Shown: positions 29,484 through 38,015 of the stretch, piece after piece
How the letters are laid out: each line of letters starts with the position of its first letter
Position numbering within the stretch: position 1 is the first letter of the stretch
Assembly (NCBI RefSeq): GCF_030418305.1
Contig: NZ_JAUHPX010000005.1
Coordinates: 1-64,000 of the forward strand
Length of the DNA: 64,000 nucleotides
Direction of reading: 5' to 3'
Origin: Demequina lignilytica
Lineage (GTDB): Bacteria > Actinomycetota > Actinomycetes > Actinomycetales > Demequinaceae
The notes under the pieces: model-generated
What the model was told of the DNA's origin: nothing
Database searches by the model: none
What the model saw: the letters and a program-made list of their open reading frames with translations, nothing else
Program-made: the position numbers and the translations under genes

Positions 29484-29972
29484 GTGACCATCACGGGCTG
29501 GGTGCGCAGGCGCGCGGGCGAGCTGACCCGCTTCTCCGTCGTCGGCGTCGCCGGCGTGGTCGTCAACCTCGGCGTCTTCAACCTGCTGCGGCTCGGTCCG
29601 CTGGCGCCCGACTCGACCGTCGCGGGCGACGACGACCGGGTGGTGACGGCGAAGGTGGTGGCGACGCTCGTGTCGATCCTGTTCGCCTGGGTCGCGCATC
29701 GCGGCTGGACCTTCCGAGGGCGCCGACGGCACCGCCCGGCCCGCGAGCTGGTGCTGTTCGGCCTGGTCAACGCCGCCGCCCTGGCCGTGGAGGCCGGTGC
29801 GGTGGCGGTGAGCCATCACTGGTGGGGCCTCACCAGCCTCTGGGCGGACAACGTCGCCTCGGTGATCGGCATCGGCCTCGGGACCATCACCCGCTACGCG
29901 GGCTACTCGCTGTTCGTGTTCGCGGATGCGGACGACGCGGCACGCACGGGACAGGCGTCCGACGCCTCCTGA
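29484..29972 (+). CDS. GtrA-family membrane protein
   Basis: A 162-residue protein with four membrane helices in the GtrA pattern (FSVVGVAGVVVNLGVFNLLR; ATLVSILFAWVAHRGWTFRGRRR; LFGLVNAAALAVEAGAVAVS; final RYAGYSLFVF). GtrA proteins are small flippase-like partners for lipid-linked sugars used by glycosyltransferases. The GTG at 29484 is the first plausible start before the first helix. The same placement beside purK occurs in mycobacteria (Rv3277). It ends 20 bases before the convergent kinase gene. Confidence 0.88.
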   Translation: MTITGWVRRRAGELTRFSVVGVAGVVVNLGVFNLLRLGPLAPDSTVAGDDDRVVTAKVVATLVSILFAWVAHRGWTFRGRRRHRPARELVLFGLVNAAALAVEAGAVAVSHHWWGLTSLWADNVASVIGIGLGTITRYAGYSLFVFADADDAARTGQASDAS

Positions 29973-29992
29973 GGCCGAGCGCCGCGCGCGCC

Positions 29993-31303
29993 TCAGCGCC
30001 GCCGGCGCCGCGGGTCCACCGCGCGTCCGTGCGGCACGATCTCCTCGAGGTCGACCATGCGGGGCACCCCCTGGAGGAAGACCGCGAACATGGCGGGGAC
30101 GCGCTGCGCGAGCTCGAGCCGTCCGCCGTCGGCGGTGACGAGGTCGCGCGCGAGCGCGAGGCCGAGCCCCGTGCCCTTCCCCGATGTCACCTCGCGCTCG
30201 AAGATGCGACCGGCGAGGTCCTCGGGGACGCCGTCCCCCTGATCCCCGACCTCGATCACCACGGCGTGGTTCTGTCCGGACTCCCGCGCGACCACCCGGG
30301 TCACCCCACCGCCGTGCTTGAGCGAGTTCTCGATGAGCGTGGCCAGGACCTGCGCGAGCCCGCCGGGGGTCGCGAACACGGTCGAGTGAGTCGGCTCGAT
30401 CACCAGGGTGCGGCCGGCCTGGTGGAAGGGCCCCGACCACTCCTCGCGCTGCTGCTCGAAGACCTCGTCGAGCTGCACCAGCTCGGTGCCGGACCCGAGG
30501 GCGCGGCGCGACCTGCCGAGCAGCTCGTCCACGACTCCGACCAGGCGCTCGACCTGCTCGAGGGAGCGCTCCGCCTCCTCGCGGACCTCGGCCTGATCCG
30601 TCATGAACGTGATCTCCTCGAGCCGCATCGTGAGCGCGGTGAGCGGCGTCCGGAGCTGGTGCGAGGCGTCGGCGGCGAACTGGCGCTCGGTCGCGAGCCG
30701 GGCGGCCATGCGGTCGGCGCTCCGCGCGAGCTCGTCCGCCACCATGTCGATCTCCTCGATCCCCGTGGCCTCGAGCCGTGGCCGCACCTGGCCGGATCCG
30801 AGCTGCTCCGCCGACGCCGCGAGATACACCAGCGGCGCCGCCAGACGGTTCGCCTGCCAGACGGCCATCGCGATCCCGGCGACGATCGCGACGGTGCCGG
30901 AGGCGACCACGAGCGCGATCATCCTGGCGCCCTGCCAGAACACGTCCCACCACGAGATGTACGCGAGAACGCGGATCCCCGACTCGGTGGCGTAGCTCTC
31001 GGAGTACGCGGGAGACGGCTCCTCGCCGCCGGTCACGACCGTGCCGTCAGGCAGGGTGACCTGGATGTAGGACGGCGAGCCGGGCGTGCGGCTCACGAAC
31101 GAGTTGACGTTCTCCTCGGTGATCGACTCGCCCGACTGGTAGCGGACGTCGAGCGCGCGGGCCGCGGTCGACGCGCGCGACTCGAGGTCACGGAGGGCGT
31201 CGTCGCGGATGATCTGCACCACGGCGACCGCCAGGGGGATGCCCAGCATGATGACCGCGACCGCGAGCGCGGAGACGGTCGCGGCGAGGACGCGGCGGCG
31301 CAC
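29993..31303 (-). CDS. Membrane sensor histidine kinase
   Basis: A 436-residue kinase. The first membrane helix lies at about residues 8-30, followed by an extracellular sensor loop of about 95 residues. The second helix (MIALVVASGTVAIVAGIAMAVW) is followed by a HAMP domain, a HisKA domain with AADASHQLRTPL (Gln rather than the common Glu after His) and an HATPase with NSLKHGG, DQGDGVP and GLGLALAR. It ends in a basic RRRRR tail. The GTG start lies nine bases after the stop of its response regulator, so the pair is one operon. The signal is unknown. The Gln replacing Glu next to the phospho-His can alter phosphatase activity. Confidence 0.92.
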   Translation of the reverse strand: MRRRVLAATVSALAVAVIMLGIPLAVAVVQIIRDDALRDLESRASTAARALDVRYQSGESITEENVNSFVSRTPGSPSYIQVTLPDGTVVTGGEEPSPAYSESYATESGIRVLAYISWWDVFWQGARMIALVVASGTVAIVAGIAMAVWQANRLAAPLVYLAASAEQLGSGQVRPRLEATGIEEIDMVADELARSADRMAARLATERQFAADASHQLRTPLTALTMRLEEITFMTDQAEVREEAERSLEQVERLVGVVDELLGRSRRALGSGTELVQLDEVFEQQREEWSGPFHQAGRTLVIEPTHSTVFATPGGLAQVLATLIENSLKHGGGVTRVVARESGQNHAVVIEVGDQGDGVPEDLAGRIFEREVTSGKGTGLGLALARDLVTADGGRLELAQRVPAMFAVFLQGVPRMVDLEEIVPHGRAVDPRRRRR

Positions 31304-31312
31304 GCGCCCCGC

Positions 31313-31990
31313 CTAGGCGTCGTTCTCGAAGCGGAAGCCCATGCCGCGAACGGTGGTGATGTACTGGGGGCTCGCGGCATCGTCCCCGAGCTTGCGGCGC
31401 AGCCACGACACGTGCATGTCGAGGGTCTTCGACGGCGCCCCGGCATCCGCCGACCACACCTCGCGCATGAGCTGCTCCCGCGACACCACGGAGCCCGCGT
31501 GCTGCACGAGGACGTGGAGCAGGTCGAACTCCTTGCCGCTGAGCTGGAGCTCGTCGGACCCGAGGTAGGCGCGGTGGCCCGCGACGTCGATGCGGACCCG
31601 TCCCACCTCGAGCTCGCCGCCGGGCTCGGCGCCGGTGCGACGGCGCAGCAACGCGCGCACGCGCGCCAGCAGCTCCGCGAGCCGGAAGGGCTTGGTCACG
31701 TAGTCGTCGGCGCCGGCGTCGAGGCCCACCACGAGATCCACCTCGTCGGCGCGCGCCGTGAGCATCAGGATCGGCACCTGGAGGCCCTTGTCCCGGATGC
31801 GTCGAGCCACGTCGACACCGTCGATGTCCGGCAGCCCGAGGTCGAGGATGACGAGGTCCGCGTCGTCCGCGGCGTCGACCCCTCCCACGCCGGTGCCGTG
31901 CCACTCGACGTCGTACCCCTCGCGACCCAAAGCACGGGTCAAGGGTTCTGAAATGGTCGGGTCATCCTCGACCAAAACAATTCGCGTCAT
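31313..31990 (-). CDS. OmpR/PhoB-family response regulator
   Basis: A 225-residue response regulator, partner of the downstream kinase. The receiver has acidic residues E8-D9-D10, phospho-acceptor D50 (LVILDLGLPDIDG) and the lysine in VTKPF. The C-terminal winged helix spans about 125-222 (SGKEFDLLHVLVQHAGSVVSREQLMREVW, then TTVRGMGFRF). The first codons (AAAACAATTCGC complement region) are unusually AT-rich for this window, a common way to keep the ribosome site unfolded. It is divergent from the GT39-like gene with about 100 bases between. Confidence 0.94.
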   Translation of the reverse strand: MTRIVLVEDDPTISEPLTRALGREGYDVEWHGTGVGGVDAADDADLVILDLGLPDIDGVDVARRIRDKGLQVPILMLTARADEVDLVVGLDAGADDYVTKPFRLAELLARVRALLRRRTGAEPGGELEVGRVRIDVAGHRAYLGSDELQLSGKEFDLLHVLVQHAGSVVSREQLMREVWSADAGAPSKTLDMHVSWLRRKLGDDAASPQYITTVRGMGFRFENDA

Positions 31991-32089
31991 GCCGATACAT
32001 TACCCGCCCTTTGCCGGAAATCAACGCCGGCCGCGCCGCGCCGCCGCACCGCGCGGGCGCGCGGTGCCCCGCCACTACGCTTGGGTCGC

Positions 32090-34210
32090 GTGACGCGTCG
32101 CCGCCCGGACCTCGGGACCCTGCTGACGGGCGAGCGCGCCGCCGCGGGCCTGGTGGCCGCCCCCGAGCGCATCGTCCTCACGCTCGTGATGCTCGCGCTG
32201 TCCGCCGGGCTCTGGGTGTCGGTCGGCGCCCACGAGCCGTGGACCGTGCTCCCCACCGCGCTGATCGGCGTGGCGGTGACGTGGCGGCTGGTGCCGCGCC
32301 CGGCGGCCGTGGCCCCGGCGGAACGCACCGGTGCGATCGCGGCGCTGTCCGGGGCGGCGGTCTGGGCCATCGCCAACGCCGTGCTCTCCGCCGAGTACCT
32401 GGTGGTCGTGCGCGACCCCGGCTTCCTGACCCTGTCCGGGCTGTGGCTCGTCGACCACCCGAGCACCGACATCCCGTCGCTCGGCGCCGTCGACGCCGCG
32501 GCGGTCGACGGCACGGTTCTCGCCGATGCCTCGGAGGCGTGGAACCTGCGGGGCGACACGGTGCAGCCTCAGGGTGCGAAGATGCTCCCCGCGGTCATCG
32601 CCGTGGGCGGCTGGATCGGCGGCGACCGCGGCGTGCTGGTGGCGAACGTGGTGATCGGCGCGGTGGGCCTGCTCGCGGTGTACGCGCTCGCCCGTCGCAT
32701 GCTCGGTCCGCTGGCCTCCCTGGCGCCGATGGCGGCCGTCGCCATCTCCGTCTCCCACATCGGCCTGTCGCGGTCGGCCTACAGCGAGCCGCTCACCCTC
32801 GTGACCCTGCTCGCGGCGACGCTGTGGCTCTGGCGCGGCATCGCGGACCGGCGCGCGGCGCTGGTCGCCCTCGGCGCGGTGACCAGCGGAGCGATCGCGC
32901 TGATCCGGATCGACGGCGCGGCCTTCGCGCTCGGACTGCTCGCGACCGGGGTCCTCGCGCTGGCGCTCGGCGACGGCCCGCGGGGCCGCCGCGCGTGGGA
33001 CGCCCTCGTGCTGCTGGTGCTCCAGGCCGCCGTGCTCGCCGGGAGCTATGCGGCGCTCTGGCGGTGGAGCGAGGCCTACGCGGAGCGGCTGGGCGACCAG
33101 GCGGAGCGCATCATGCTCGCGTACGGCGGCATCACGCTCGTGCTCGCGGCGTGGGTGCTGTCGTGGCTGGCCGGCGGGGACCGGATCGCGACCCGGGTAC
33201 GGGACGGGCTCGGCCGGCGCGGCGCGATCGGCGCCGGCGGCGCGGTCATGGCGGTGCTCGCGGTGCTGGCATCGCGTCCGCTGTGGTGGGTGTCGCACCG
33301 CGGGACCGAGACCAGCGTCGACCGCTTCACCAACTCGGTCGTCGAGGCCTTCCAGGCGTCGCAGGGCCTCGAGATCGACCCGACACGCACGTATGCCGAG
33401 CACACCGTCGCGTGGCTCTCCTACTACCTCACGTGGCCCCTGGTGCTGCTGGGGATCCTCGGCTTCGGCCTCGCCACGGCCTGGACGCTGCGGCGCCGTC
33501 CCGAGTGGGCGCTCCTGCTGGGCGCCGCGCTCCCCACGTCGCTCCTGTACTTCTGGAACCCGGAGGTGGTCCCCGACCAGCTGTGGGCGTTTCGGCGATT
33601 CGAACCGGCCACGCTGCCGGGATTCGCCATCGCGGCGGCGATCGCAGCGTGGTGGCTCGTCTCGCGCTACGCGCGTCCTCGCACGGAGCAGCGCCTGCGT
33701 CTGGTGGCCGCCGCATCGTTCGCGGTGCTGCCGCTGACCACGTGGGTGTCGATCAAGCCGGGCGACACGCAGCCCGTGGCGGCCGCGGTGCCCGTGTTCG
33801 TGCGCGAGATGGGCGGCGCGCGCGACCAGCTGGCCGACCTGTGCGCGCTCGCGCCGGACCGGCCGATCATCCTCGCCGGGACGTCGTCGCACTTCGGGTC
33901 GCTCCGGGTGACATGCGACGAGCCCACCGTGCTCGCACTCGCCGAGCTCGCTCCCGCCCAGGTGGCGGACATGGCCGCCGTCTGGGACGTGGCGCCGGTG
34001 GTCCTGACGCGGAACCCGGAGTGGTTCACCTGGTCCGCGGATCCCGCGGTGGTGCAGCACTCGACCATCGACCAGGCGAGCTACGACCTCCAGCAGATCC
34101 CACGGACCTACTTCACCCGCACCTACGACTGGTACGCGGGCATCGTGCAGGCCGACGGGACCCTCGAGCCGGTCGCGCCGGGCGGGCAGGCGGTCGTCAC
34201 CAGCCCCTGA
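32090..34210 (+). CDS. GT39/ArnT-like polytopic membrane protein
   Basis: A 706-residue protein with about a dozen membrane helices and an extracytoplasmic C-terminal domain of about 150 residues. The early loop WNLRGDTVQPQGAKMLPAVIAVGGWIGG and the pattern of helices resemble GT-C glycosyltransferases (GT39/PMT or ArnT type), which use lipid-linked sugars outside the membrane. I see no clean family catalytic motif, so 'glycosyltransferase-like' is an inference from topology. A TTG at 32081 is possible, but the GTG at 32090 is used here. The gene stands alone between the divergent regulator and the FHA-FtsK gene. Confidence 0.65.
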   Translation: MTRRRPDLGTLLTGERAAAGLVAAPERIVLTLVMLALSAGLWVSVGAHEPWTVLPTALIGVAVTWRLVPRPAAVAPAERTGAIAALSGAAVWAIANAVLSAEYLVVVRDPGFLTLSGLWLVDHPSTDIPSLGAVDAAAVDGTVLADASEAWNLRGDTVQPQGAKMLPAVIAVGGWIGGDRGVLVANVVIGAVGLLAVYALARRMLGPLASLAPMAAVAISVSHIGLSRSAYSEPLTLVTLLAATLWLWRGIADRRAALVALGAVTSGAIALIRIDGAAFALGLLATGVLALALGDGPRGRRAWDALVLLVLQAAVLAGSYAALWRWSEAYAERLGDQAERIMLAYGGITLVLAAWVLSWLAGGDRIATRVRDGLGRRGAIGAGGAVMAVLAVLASRPLWWVSHRGTETSVDRFTNSVVEAFQASQGLEIDPTRTYAEHTVAWLSYYLTWPLVLLGILGFGLATAWTLRRRPEWALLLGAALPTSLLYFWNPEVVPDQLWAFRRFEPATLPGFAIAAAIAAWWLVSRYARPRTEQRLRLVAAASFAVLPLTTWVSIKPGDTQPVAAAVPVFVREMGGARDQLADLCALAPDRPIILAGTSSHFGSLRVTCDEPTVLALAELAPAQVADMAAVWDVAPVVLTRNPEWFTWSADPAVVQHSTIDQASYDLQQIPRTYFTRTYDWYAGIVQADGTLEPVAPGGQAVVTSP

Positions 34211-34249
34211 TCGGCCCCGGCACCGTCCACAGCGGACGGCATCCGCGCG

Positions 34250-37177
34250 GTGGCCCGCCGCGCCACCGCGTCGACTTGCGGGGTGATCATCTCCGTCGAC
34301 GGCGTGGGCGACCTCGAGGTCGAGCCCGGCACCCCCGTCAGCCTGATCCTCGCGGCGGCGGGCGCCCCGGCCGCGCGGTGGTGCGGCGGCGCACGTCTCG
34401 ACCCGCGGCATCGCGCCGGCCGGCCGCCGCTGGTCCACGCCGCCCTGCTCACCTCCGGACCTCAGGCGTCGCCGCCGCCCGACGGCCGGCCGCACCTCGC
34501 CGTCATCGCCGGCCCCGATGCGGGGCTCGGGCTCGCGCCGGCCGCGCGGGCCGCCGTGGGCCGGTCCCCGGACGCCGCGCTGGTGATCGCGGACCCCGCC
34601 GTCAGCCGCCGCCACGCGGAGGTGGACGAGCGCGGACGCCTCCGGGACCTGGGATCCGGCAACGGGACGGTCCTGGTGCGGCGGGGCCGCCGGCGGCGGG
34701 TCGGGCGACGCCGGATCGCCCTGCGCCACGACGACGTGATCTCGGTCGGGGCGAGCGTCCTCGCCTGGAGGGAGCCGCTCGCCGACGCCCCGGGCCCACG
34801 GTCGTCGATCCCGCACGGGCGGTCCCTCGGCTCGCTGGCCGGCGCTACGGTCGGCGCGGCCGCGGTGGGCGTGATGTCGGGCCGCTGGTGGCTCGGCGCG
34901 CTGCTGGCAGCGGCGACGGCCGCATCGGCGGCGGTGGCGTGGGCGCGGGGCCGGCCGCGCCACGCCGCCCGTGATCGCGACGGGCTGGAGCGGCTCGGCT
35001 CGCTCCCGCTGCCCCTCGCCATCGTCGGACCGCGGCACCGGGCCGCGGCGGCGGCACGGGCGGTCGCCGTGGTCGCGGATCGCGCGTGGGATCGCGAGGC
35101 CGGCGAACGGTGGGAGCGCTGGCTGGCCTCGGACGCCGCGCCGGGGAGCCTGGTCCTCGTGGCCTCGCCGGACCTCGTGCCCTCCGAGGCCGTCACCGTG
35201 CTCGACCTCGACCGAGGACTGCTGACGGTGCGCGGCGAGCCGCGCGCCTGGACGCCGGCGTCGATGAGCGCACGCACCGCGGAGACGCTCGCGCGCGCCG
35301 CCCGCGGGACGGGGACCGAGCCCGTGCGCGACGTACGTTGGGGTGAGCTCGCCGCGGTCACCCGGTCGGGTCCGGCACGGGCACGGACGCTGCGGGCGGC
35401 GATCGGGAGGGACGCGAGCGGCGATGTGATCCTCGACCTCGACGCCGACGGCCCCCACCTGCTGGTGGCCGGGACCACGGGATCCGGCAAGTCGCTCCTG
35501 CTCGAGACGCTGGTCTCCGCGCTCGCCCACGACCACGCCCCTGAGGACCTCGCGCTCGCCCTCATCGACTTCAAGGGCGGCGCCGGCCTGGGCCCCTGCG
35601 CGGGCCTGCCCCACGTCGGCGGGCTGCTCACGGACCTCGAGCCACGACTCGCGCGGCGCGCGCTGCAGGGCCTCGCTCACGAGCTCCGCCAGCGGAAGGG
35701 AGCGCTGCGGCAGGCCGGGCTGCCCTCCTGGCACGACTGGGAGGCCGCGGGTGGCGCGCCGCCGCGGCTCGTGGTGGTGATCGACGAGTTCCAGGAGCTC
35801 GCCGCCGCGGACCCCGGGTTCCTCACGCAGGCGGCGACGCTCGCCGCGCAGGGGCGCTCGCTGGGGATGTACCTGGTGCTCGCGACGCAACGACCCGCCG
35901 GGGTCGTCACGCCGCAGATCCGCGCGAATGTGAGCGCGGTGATCGCGTTGCGCGTATCGGGCGCGGCCGAGTCCCACGACCTGCTCGGCGACGACGCCGC
36001 GCACCGGCTGCCCGCCGACGCGCCGGGCGCGGCCGTGCTGCTCACCGCCCGCCGCCGCACGGTGTTCCGTGCCGCGGTTCCGGTGGTCGAGCCGCGACCA
36101 CCCGCACGCCTGGTCGGAAGCCCCGCGGCCCCAGGGACGGCGCTCGCGTCGGAGGCCGCGCGACGGTGGGCGCAGCACGCGCCCGCGACAGCGCTGTGGC
36201 TGCCTCCGGCGTCGCTCGACACGGATCCCCTGCCCGGCTCGGCGGGCTGGCTCGACCTCCCCGCCGAGCGGCGTCGCGCGCCGCTGGTCTGGGATCCGGG
36301 CGAGGGACCGGCGCTGGTGCTCGGGCCCCGCGGCGCGCGCCGGGCGGCGGCGATCGCGGCGCTCGCCGCCTCGACCCCGGGCACGCTCGCCCTGCCGGAG
36401 GATCCCCGCGAGGCGGTCCGAACGCTCGAGCTCGCGGCCTCCGGCGCCGTGCGGGCGGTGGCCGTCGAGGATGCCGAACGTGCGCGGCAGGCGCTCGAGG
36501 ACTGCCTTCGTGCGCCGGGCGAGCAGGCCCTGGAGGAGCTGGCGCGGCGCGTGCCGCTGATCCTCGGATGCGCACCCGGCTGGCCCGTGCGCTGGAGCGT
36601 GCGTGCCGCGCTGCGGGTGGTGCTGCCCGAGGTGGAGGCCACCGAGCGGTCGCTCTGGGGGGTGCCCGCCGAGCTGCAGGCCGACGGGGCGGCCGACGCG
36701 TGCTCCGTTGCGATCGGCGCCGGCGGGGCGGCGGCGGTCGCGCTCCGGGCGGCCGGCCCGTGGCGGCCCGCCACGCCCCTGGTCGCGCCTCTGCGGTGCG
36801 GTCCGGGTCTCGCGGCGGACGCGCTCGGCGTGCGAGGCGATGAAGCGGCACCCCTCCGGCTCGCGGGGGAGGTCGAGGTGGCGGGTCCGCCGCACCCCCA
36901 CCGGTCGCTGACCGTCGAGACCCTCCGCCGTCACGGCATCGAGCCGCGCGTCGCGGCGGCGCCCGGAGGAGCCGGCGTGGTCGACGCGACGATCGTGCCG
37001 GCGCCCTCGCCCGCGCTGCTGCGCGGCTGGGGCGTGCGCGTGCCACCCGGGCTGATCGACCCCCAGCCGGTGACCGGACGGGTGCTGCTGCTCACCTCGG
37101 GAGGCTGGGAGGCGGCTCAGCTCCGCGTCGAGACGAGCGCACCCGCGTCAGCCGCGAGGCGCGACCACGTCCCGTGA
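34250..37177 (+). CDS. FHA and FtsK/SpoIIIE domain ATPase (EssC/EccC-like)
   Basis: A 975-residue protein. An FHA phosphothreonine-binding domain lies at about residues 80-170 (VGRSPDAALVIADPAVSRRHAE, then DLGSGNGTVL). Two membrane helices follow at about 200-230. An FtsK/SpoIIIE ATPase has Walker A GTTGSGKS at 408-415 and Walker B VVVIDEF near 510, with ATQRPAGVVTPQIRANV after it. A second, degenerate ATPase module (GPRGARR in place of Walker A) fills the C-terminus. This is the EssC/EccC plan, yet no WXG100, EccB, EccD or mycosin gene is visible. The GTG at 34250 lacks a clear ribosome site, and the GTG at 34283 is an alternative. The 3' end overlaps the convergent gene by 30 bases. Confidence 0.85.
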   Translation: MARRATASTCGVIISVDGVGDLEVEPGTPVSLILAAAGAPAARWCGGARLDPRHRAGRPPLVHAALLTSGPQASPPPDGRPHLAVIAGPDAGLGLAPAARAAVGRSPDAALVIADPAVSRRHAEVDERGRLRDLGSGNGTVLVRRGRRRRVGRRRIALRHDDVISVGASVLAWREPLADAPGPRSSIPHGRSLGSLAGATVGAAAVGVMSGRWWLGALLAAATAASAAVAWARGRPRHAARDRDGLERLGSLPLPLAIVGPRHRAAAAARAVAVVADRAWDREAGERWERWLASDAAPGSLVLVASPDLVPSEAVTVLDLDRGLLTVRGEPRAWTPASMSARTAETLARAARGTGTEPVRDVRWGELAAVTRSGPARARTLRAAIGRDASGDVILDLDADGPHLLVAGTTGSGKSLLLETLVSALAHDHAPEDLALALIDFKGGAGLGPCAGLPHVGGLLTDLEPRLARRALQGLAHELRQRKGALRQAGLPSWHDWEAAGGAPPRLVVVIDEFQELAAADPGFLTQAATLAAQGRSLGMYLVLATQRPAGVVTPQIRANVSAVIALRVSGAAESHDLLGDDAAHRLPADAPGAAVLLTARRRTVFRAAVPVVEPRPPARLVGSPAAPGTALASEAARRWAQHAPATALWLPPASLDTDPLPGSAGWLDLPAERRRAPLVWDPGEGPALVLGPRGARRAAAIAALAASTPGTLALPEDPREAVRTLELAASGAVRAVAVEDAERARQALEDCLRAPGEQALEELARRVPLILGCAPGWPVRWSVRAALRVVLPEVEATERSLWGVPAELQADGAADACSVAIGAGGAAAVALRAAGPWRPATPLVAPLRCGPGLAADALGVRGDEAAPLRLAGEVEVAGPPHPHRSLTVETLRRHGIEPRVAAAPGGAGVVDATIVPAPSPALLRGWGVRVPPGLIDPQPVTGRVLLLTSGGWEAAQLRVETSAPASAARRDHVP

Positions 37178-37540
37178 CGCGACGATCACGAGCACGCCGA
37201 TCGCCGCGCCGACGGCGGCCGCGGGCAGGCCGACCGCGGGTCGTGACTGCACCAGCGACACGCCCGCGAGCGTGAGCAGGGCCTGCCAGGTCACCGCCGC
37301 CGAGACGGACCACCGTGCGCCGCGACGGAGCCCGCGGCCCGCGAAGGCGAGCCCGACCGCGATGCACACCGCGAAGATCGCGAGCCCGATCGCGAACATG
37401 GGCTGCGGGAGCGAGAAGGCATGCACGCCGTACGCGACGCCCGCCGCCGCGAGCCCCGCGGCCTCGATCCAGAGGGCCACCGCGGCGGCCGTCCGGAGGC
37501 TCTGGACCCGGGACCCGGGTCCGGTTTCGGTGCCCGACAT
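37148..37540 (-). CDS. Small four-helix membrane protein, unknown
   Basis: A 130-residue protein with four hydrophobic helices (AAAVALWIEAAGLAAAGVAYG; MFAIGLAIFAVCIAVGLAFAG; AVTWQALLTLAGVSLV; LPAAAVGAAIGVLVIVAS) and short cytoplasmic ends. I do not recognise a characterised family. Similar small proteins are scattered through Micrococcales genomes. The ATG at 37540 is preferred over the ATG at 37555 because AGGGAGAG lies between them at the right distance. It is divergent from whiB1, and the shared 160-base region holds a CRP-like palindrome. Its 3' end overlaps the FHA-FtsK gene. Confidence 0.7.
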   Translation of the reverse strand: MSGTETGPGSRVQSLRTAAAVALWIEAAGLAAAGVAYGVHAFSLPQPMFAIGLAIFAVCIAVGLAFAGRGLRRGARWSVSAAVTWQALLTLAGVSLVQSRPAVGLPAAAVGAAIGVLVIVASRDVVAPRG

Positions 37541-37557
37541 GGGCTCTCCCTTCATGC

Positions 37558-37573
37558 TGTGAGCGAACCCACA
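37558..37573. promoter_or_regulatory. CRP/FNR-like operator upstream of whiB1
   Basis: TGTGAGCGAACCCACA matches the CRP consensus TGTGA-N6-TCACA with one mismatch (CCACA). It is centred about 138 bases before the whiB1 ATG and 12 bases upstream of a TTGAAA (37585-37590) that could be a -35 element. No convincing -10 hexamer was found. A separate 5-base inverted repeat, GTTCG/CGAAC, lies at 37594-37612. M. tuberculosis whiB1 is known to be controlled by the cAMP receptor protein Rv3676. Confidence 0.5.
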
Positions 37574-37702
37574 GAAAAAGACTCTTGAAACATGTTCGTT
37601 ACTTATGCGAACCTAAAGGAAGTCGAAACGCGATGACGCGACGGCACCACCCCCCATACCCCCGTAGGTGTCGTCGTCCCCTGCGAACCCTGAGGAGCAC
37701 CC

Positions 37703-37957
37703 ATGGATTGGCGCGACCGCGCAGCCTGCCTTGAAGTCGACGACCCGGAGCTGTTCTTCCCGGTCGGCAACACCGGCCCCGCGCTGGTGCAGATCGAGAA
37801 GGCCAAGACCGTCTGCAACGGTTGCACCGTGAGGGACACCTGCCTCCAGTGGGCGATGGAGCACAACCAGGACTCCGGCGTCTGGGGCGGGCTGTCCGAG
37901 GACGAGCGTCGCTCGCTCAAGCGCCGCGCCGCGCGCGCCCGCCGCGCCGCCAAGTAG
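37703..37957 (+). CDS. whiB1: WhiB1 iron-sulfur transcription factor
   Basis: An 84-residue protein, the same length as M. tuberculosis WhiB1, an essential nitric-oxide-responsive [4Fe-4S] regulator that binds the primary sigma factor. Cluster cysteines are C9, C38, C41 and C47. The sequence starts MDWRDRAACLEVDDPELFFPVG and ends in GVWGGLSEDERRSLKRR plus an Ala/Arg tail. GAGGAG precedes the ATG at 37703. It faces pdtaS across a shared hairpin, the same pair as Rv3219/Rv3220c, supporting orthology. A CRP-like site lies upstream. Confidence 0.96.
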   Translation: MDWRDRAACLEVDDPELFFPVGNTGPALVQIEKAKTVCNGCTVRDTCLQWAMEHNQDSGVWGGLSEDERRSLKRRAARARRAAK

Positions 37958-37971
37958 GCACGCACCCCGTC

Positions 37972-38015
37972 AGAAGGCCTTCGATCCCGTCACAGACGCG
38001 GATCGGAGGCCTTCT
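37972..38015. terminator. Hairpin between whiB1 and pdtaS
   Basis: Sixteen-base arms (37972-37987 and 38000-38015) pair except for one T/G position, with a 12-base loop. The stem starts 15 bases after the whiB1 stop. It contains the pdtaS stop codon in its loop, so it would terminate whiB1 transcripts while overlapping the end of pdtaS. Confidence 0.7.

Noticed and set aside
29135-31951. Plus-strand open frame of 938 codons across purK, GtrA and the two-component genes
   Set aside because: It crosses several recognised genes in the wrong frame and shows only GC-driven composition.
32075-36934. Minus-strand open frame of 1619 codons over the GT39-like and FHA-FtsK genes
   Set aside because: Arg/Gly/His-rich low-complexity translation, no start signal, and two well-supported plus-strand genes occupy the same DNA.
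37585-37617. Full SigA promoter for whiB1
   Set aside because: TTGAAA is present, but no -10 hexamer lies at 16-18 bases. I report only the CRP-like site.
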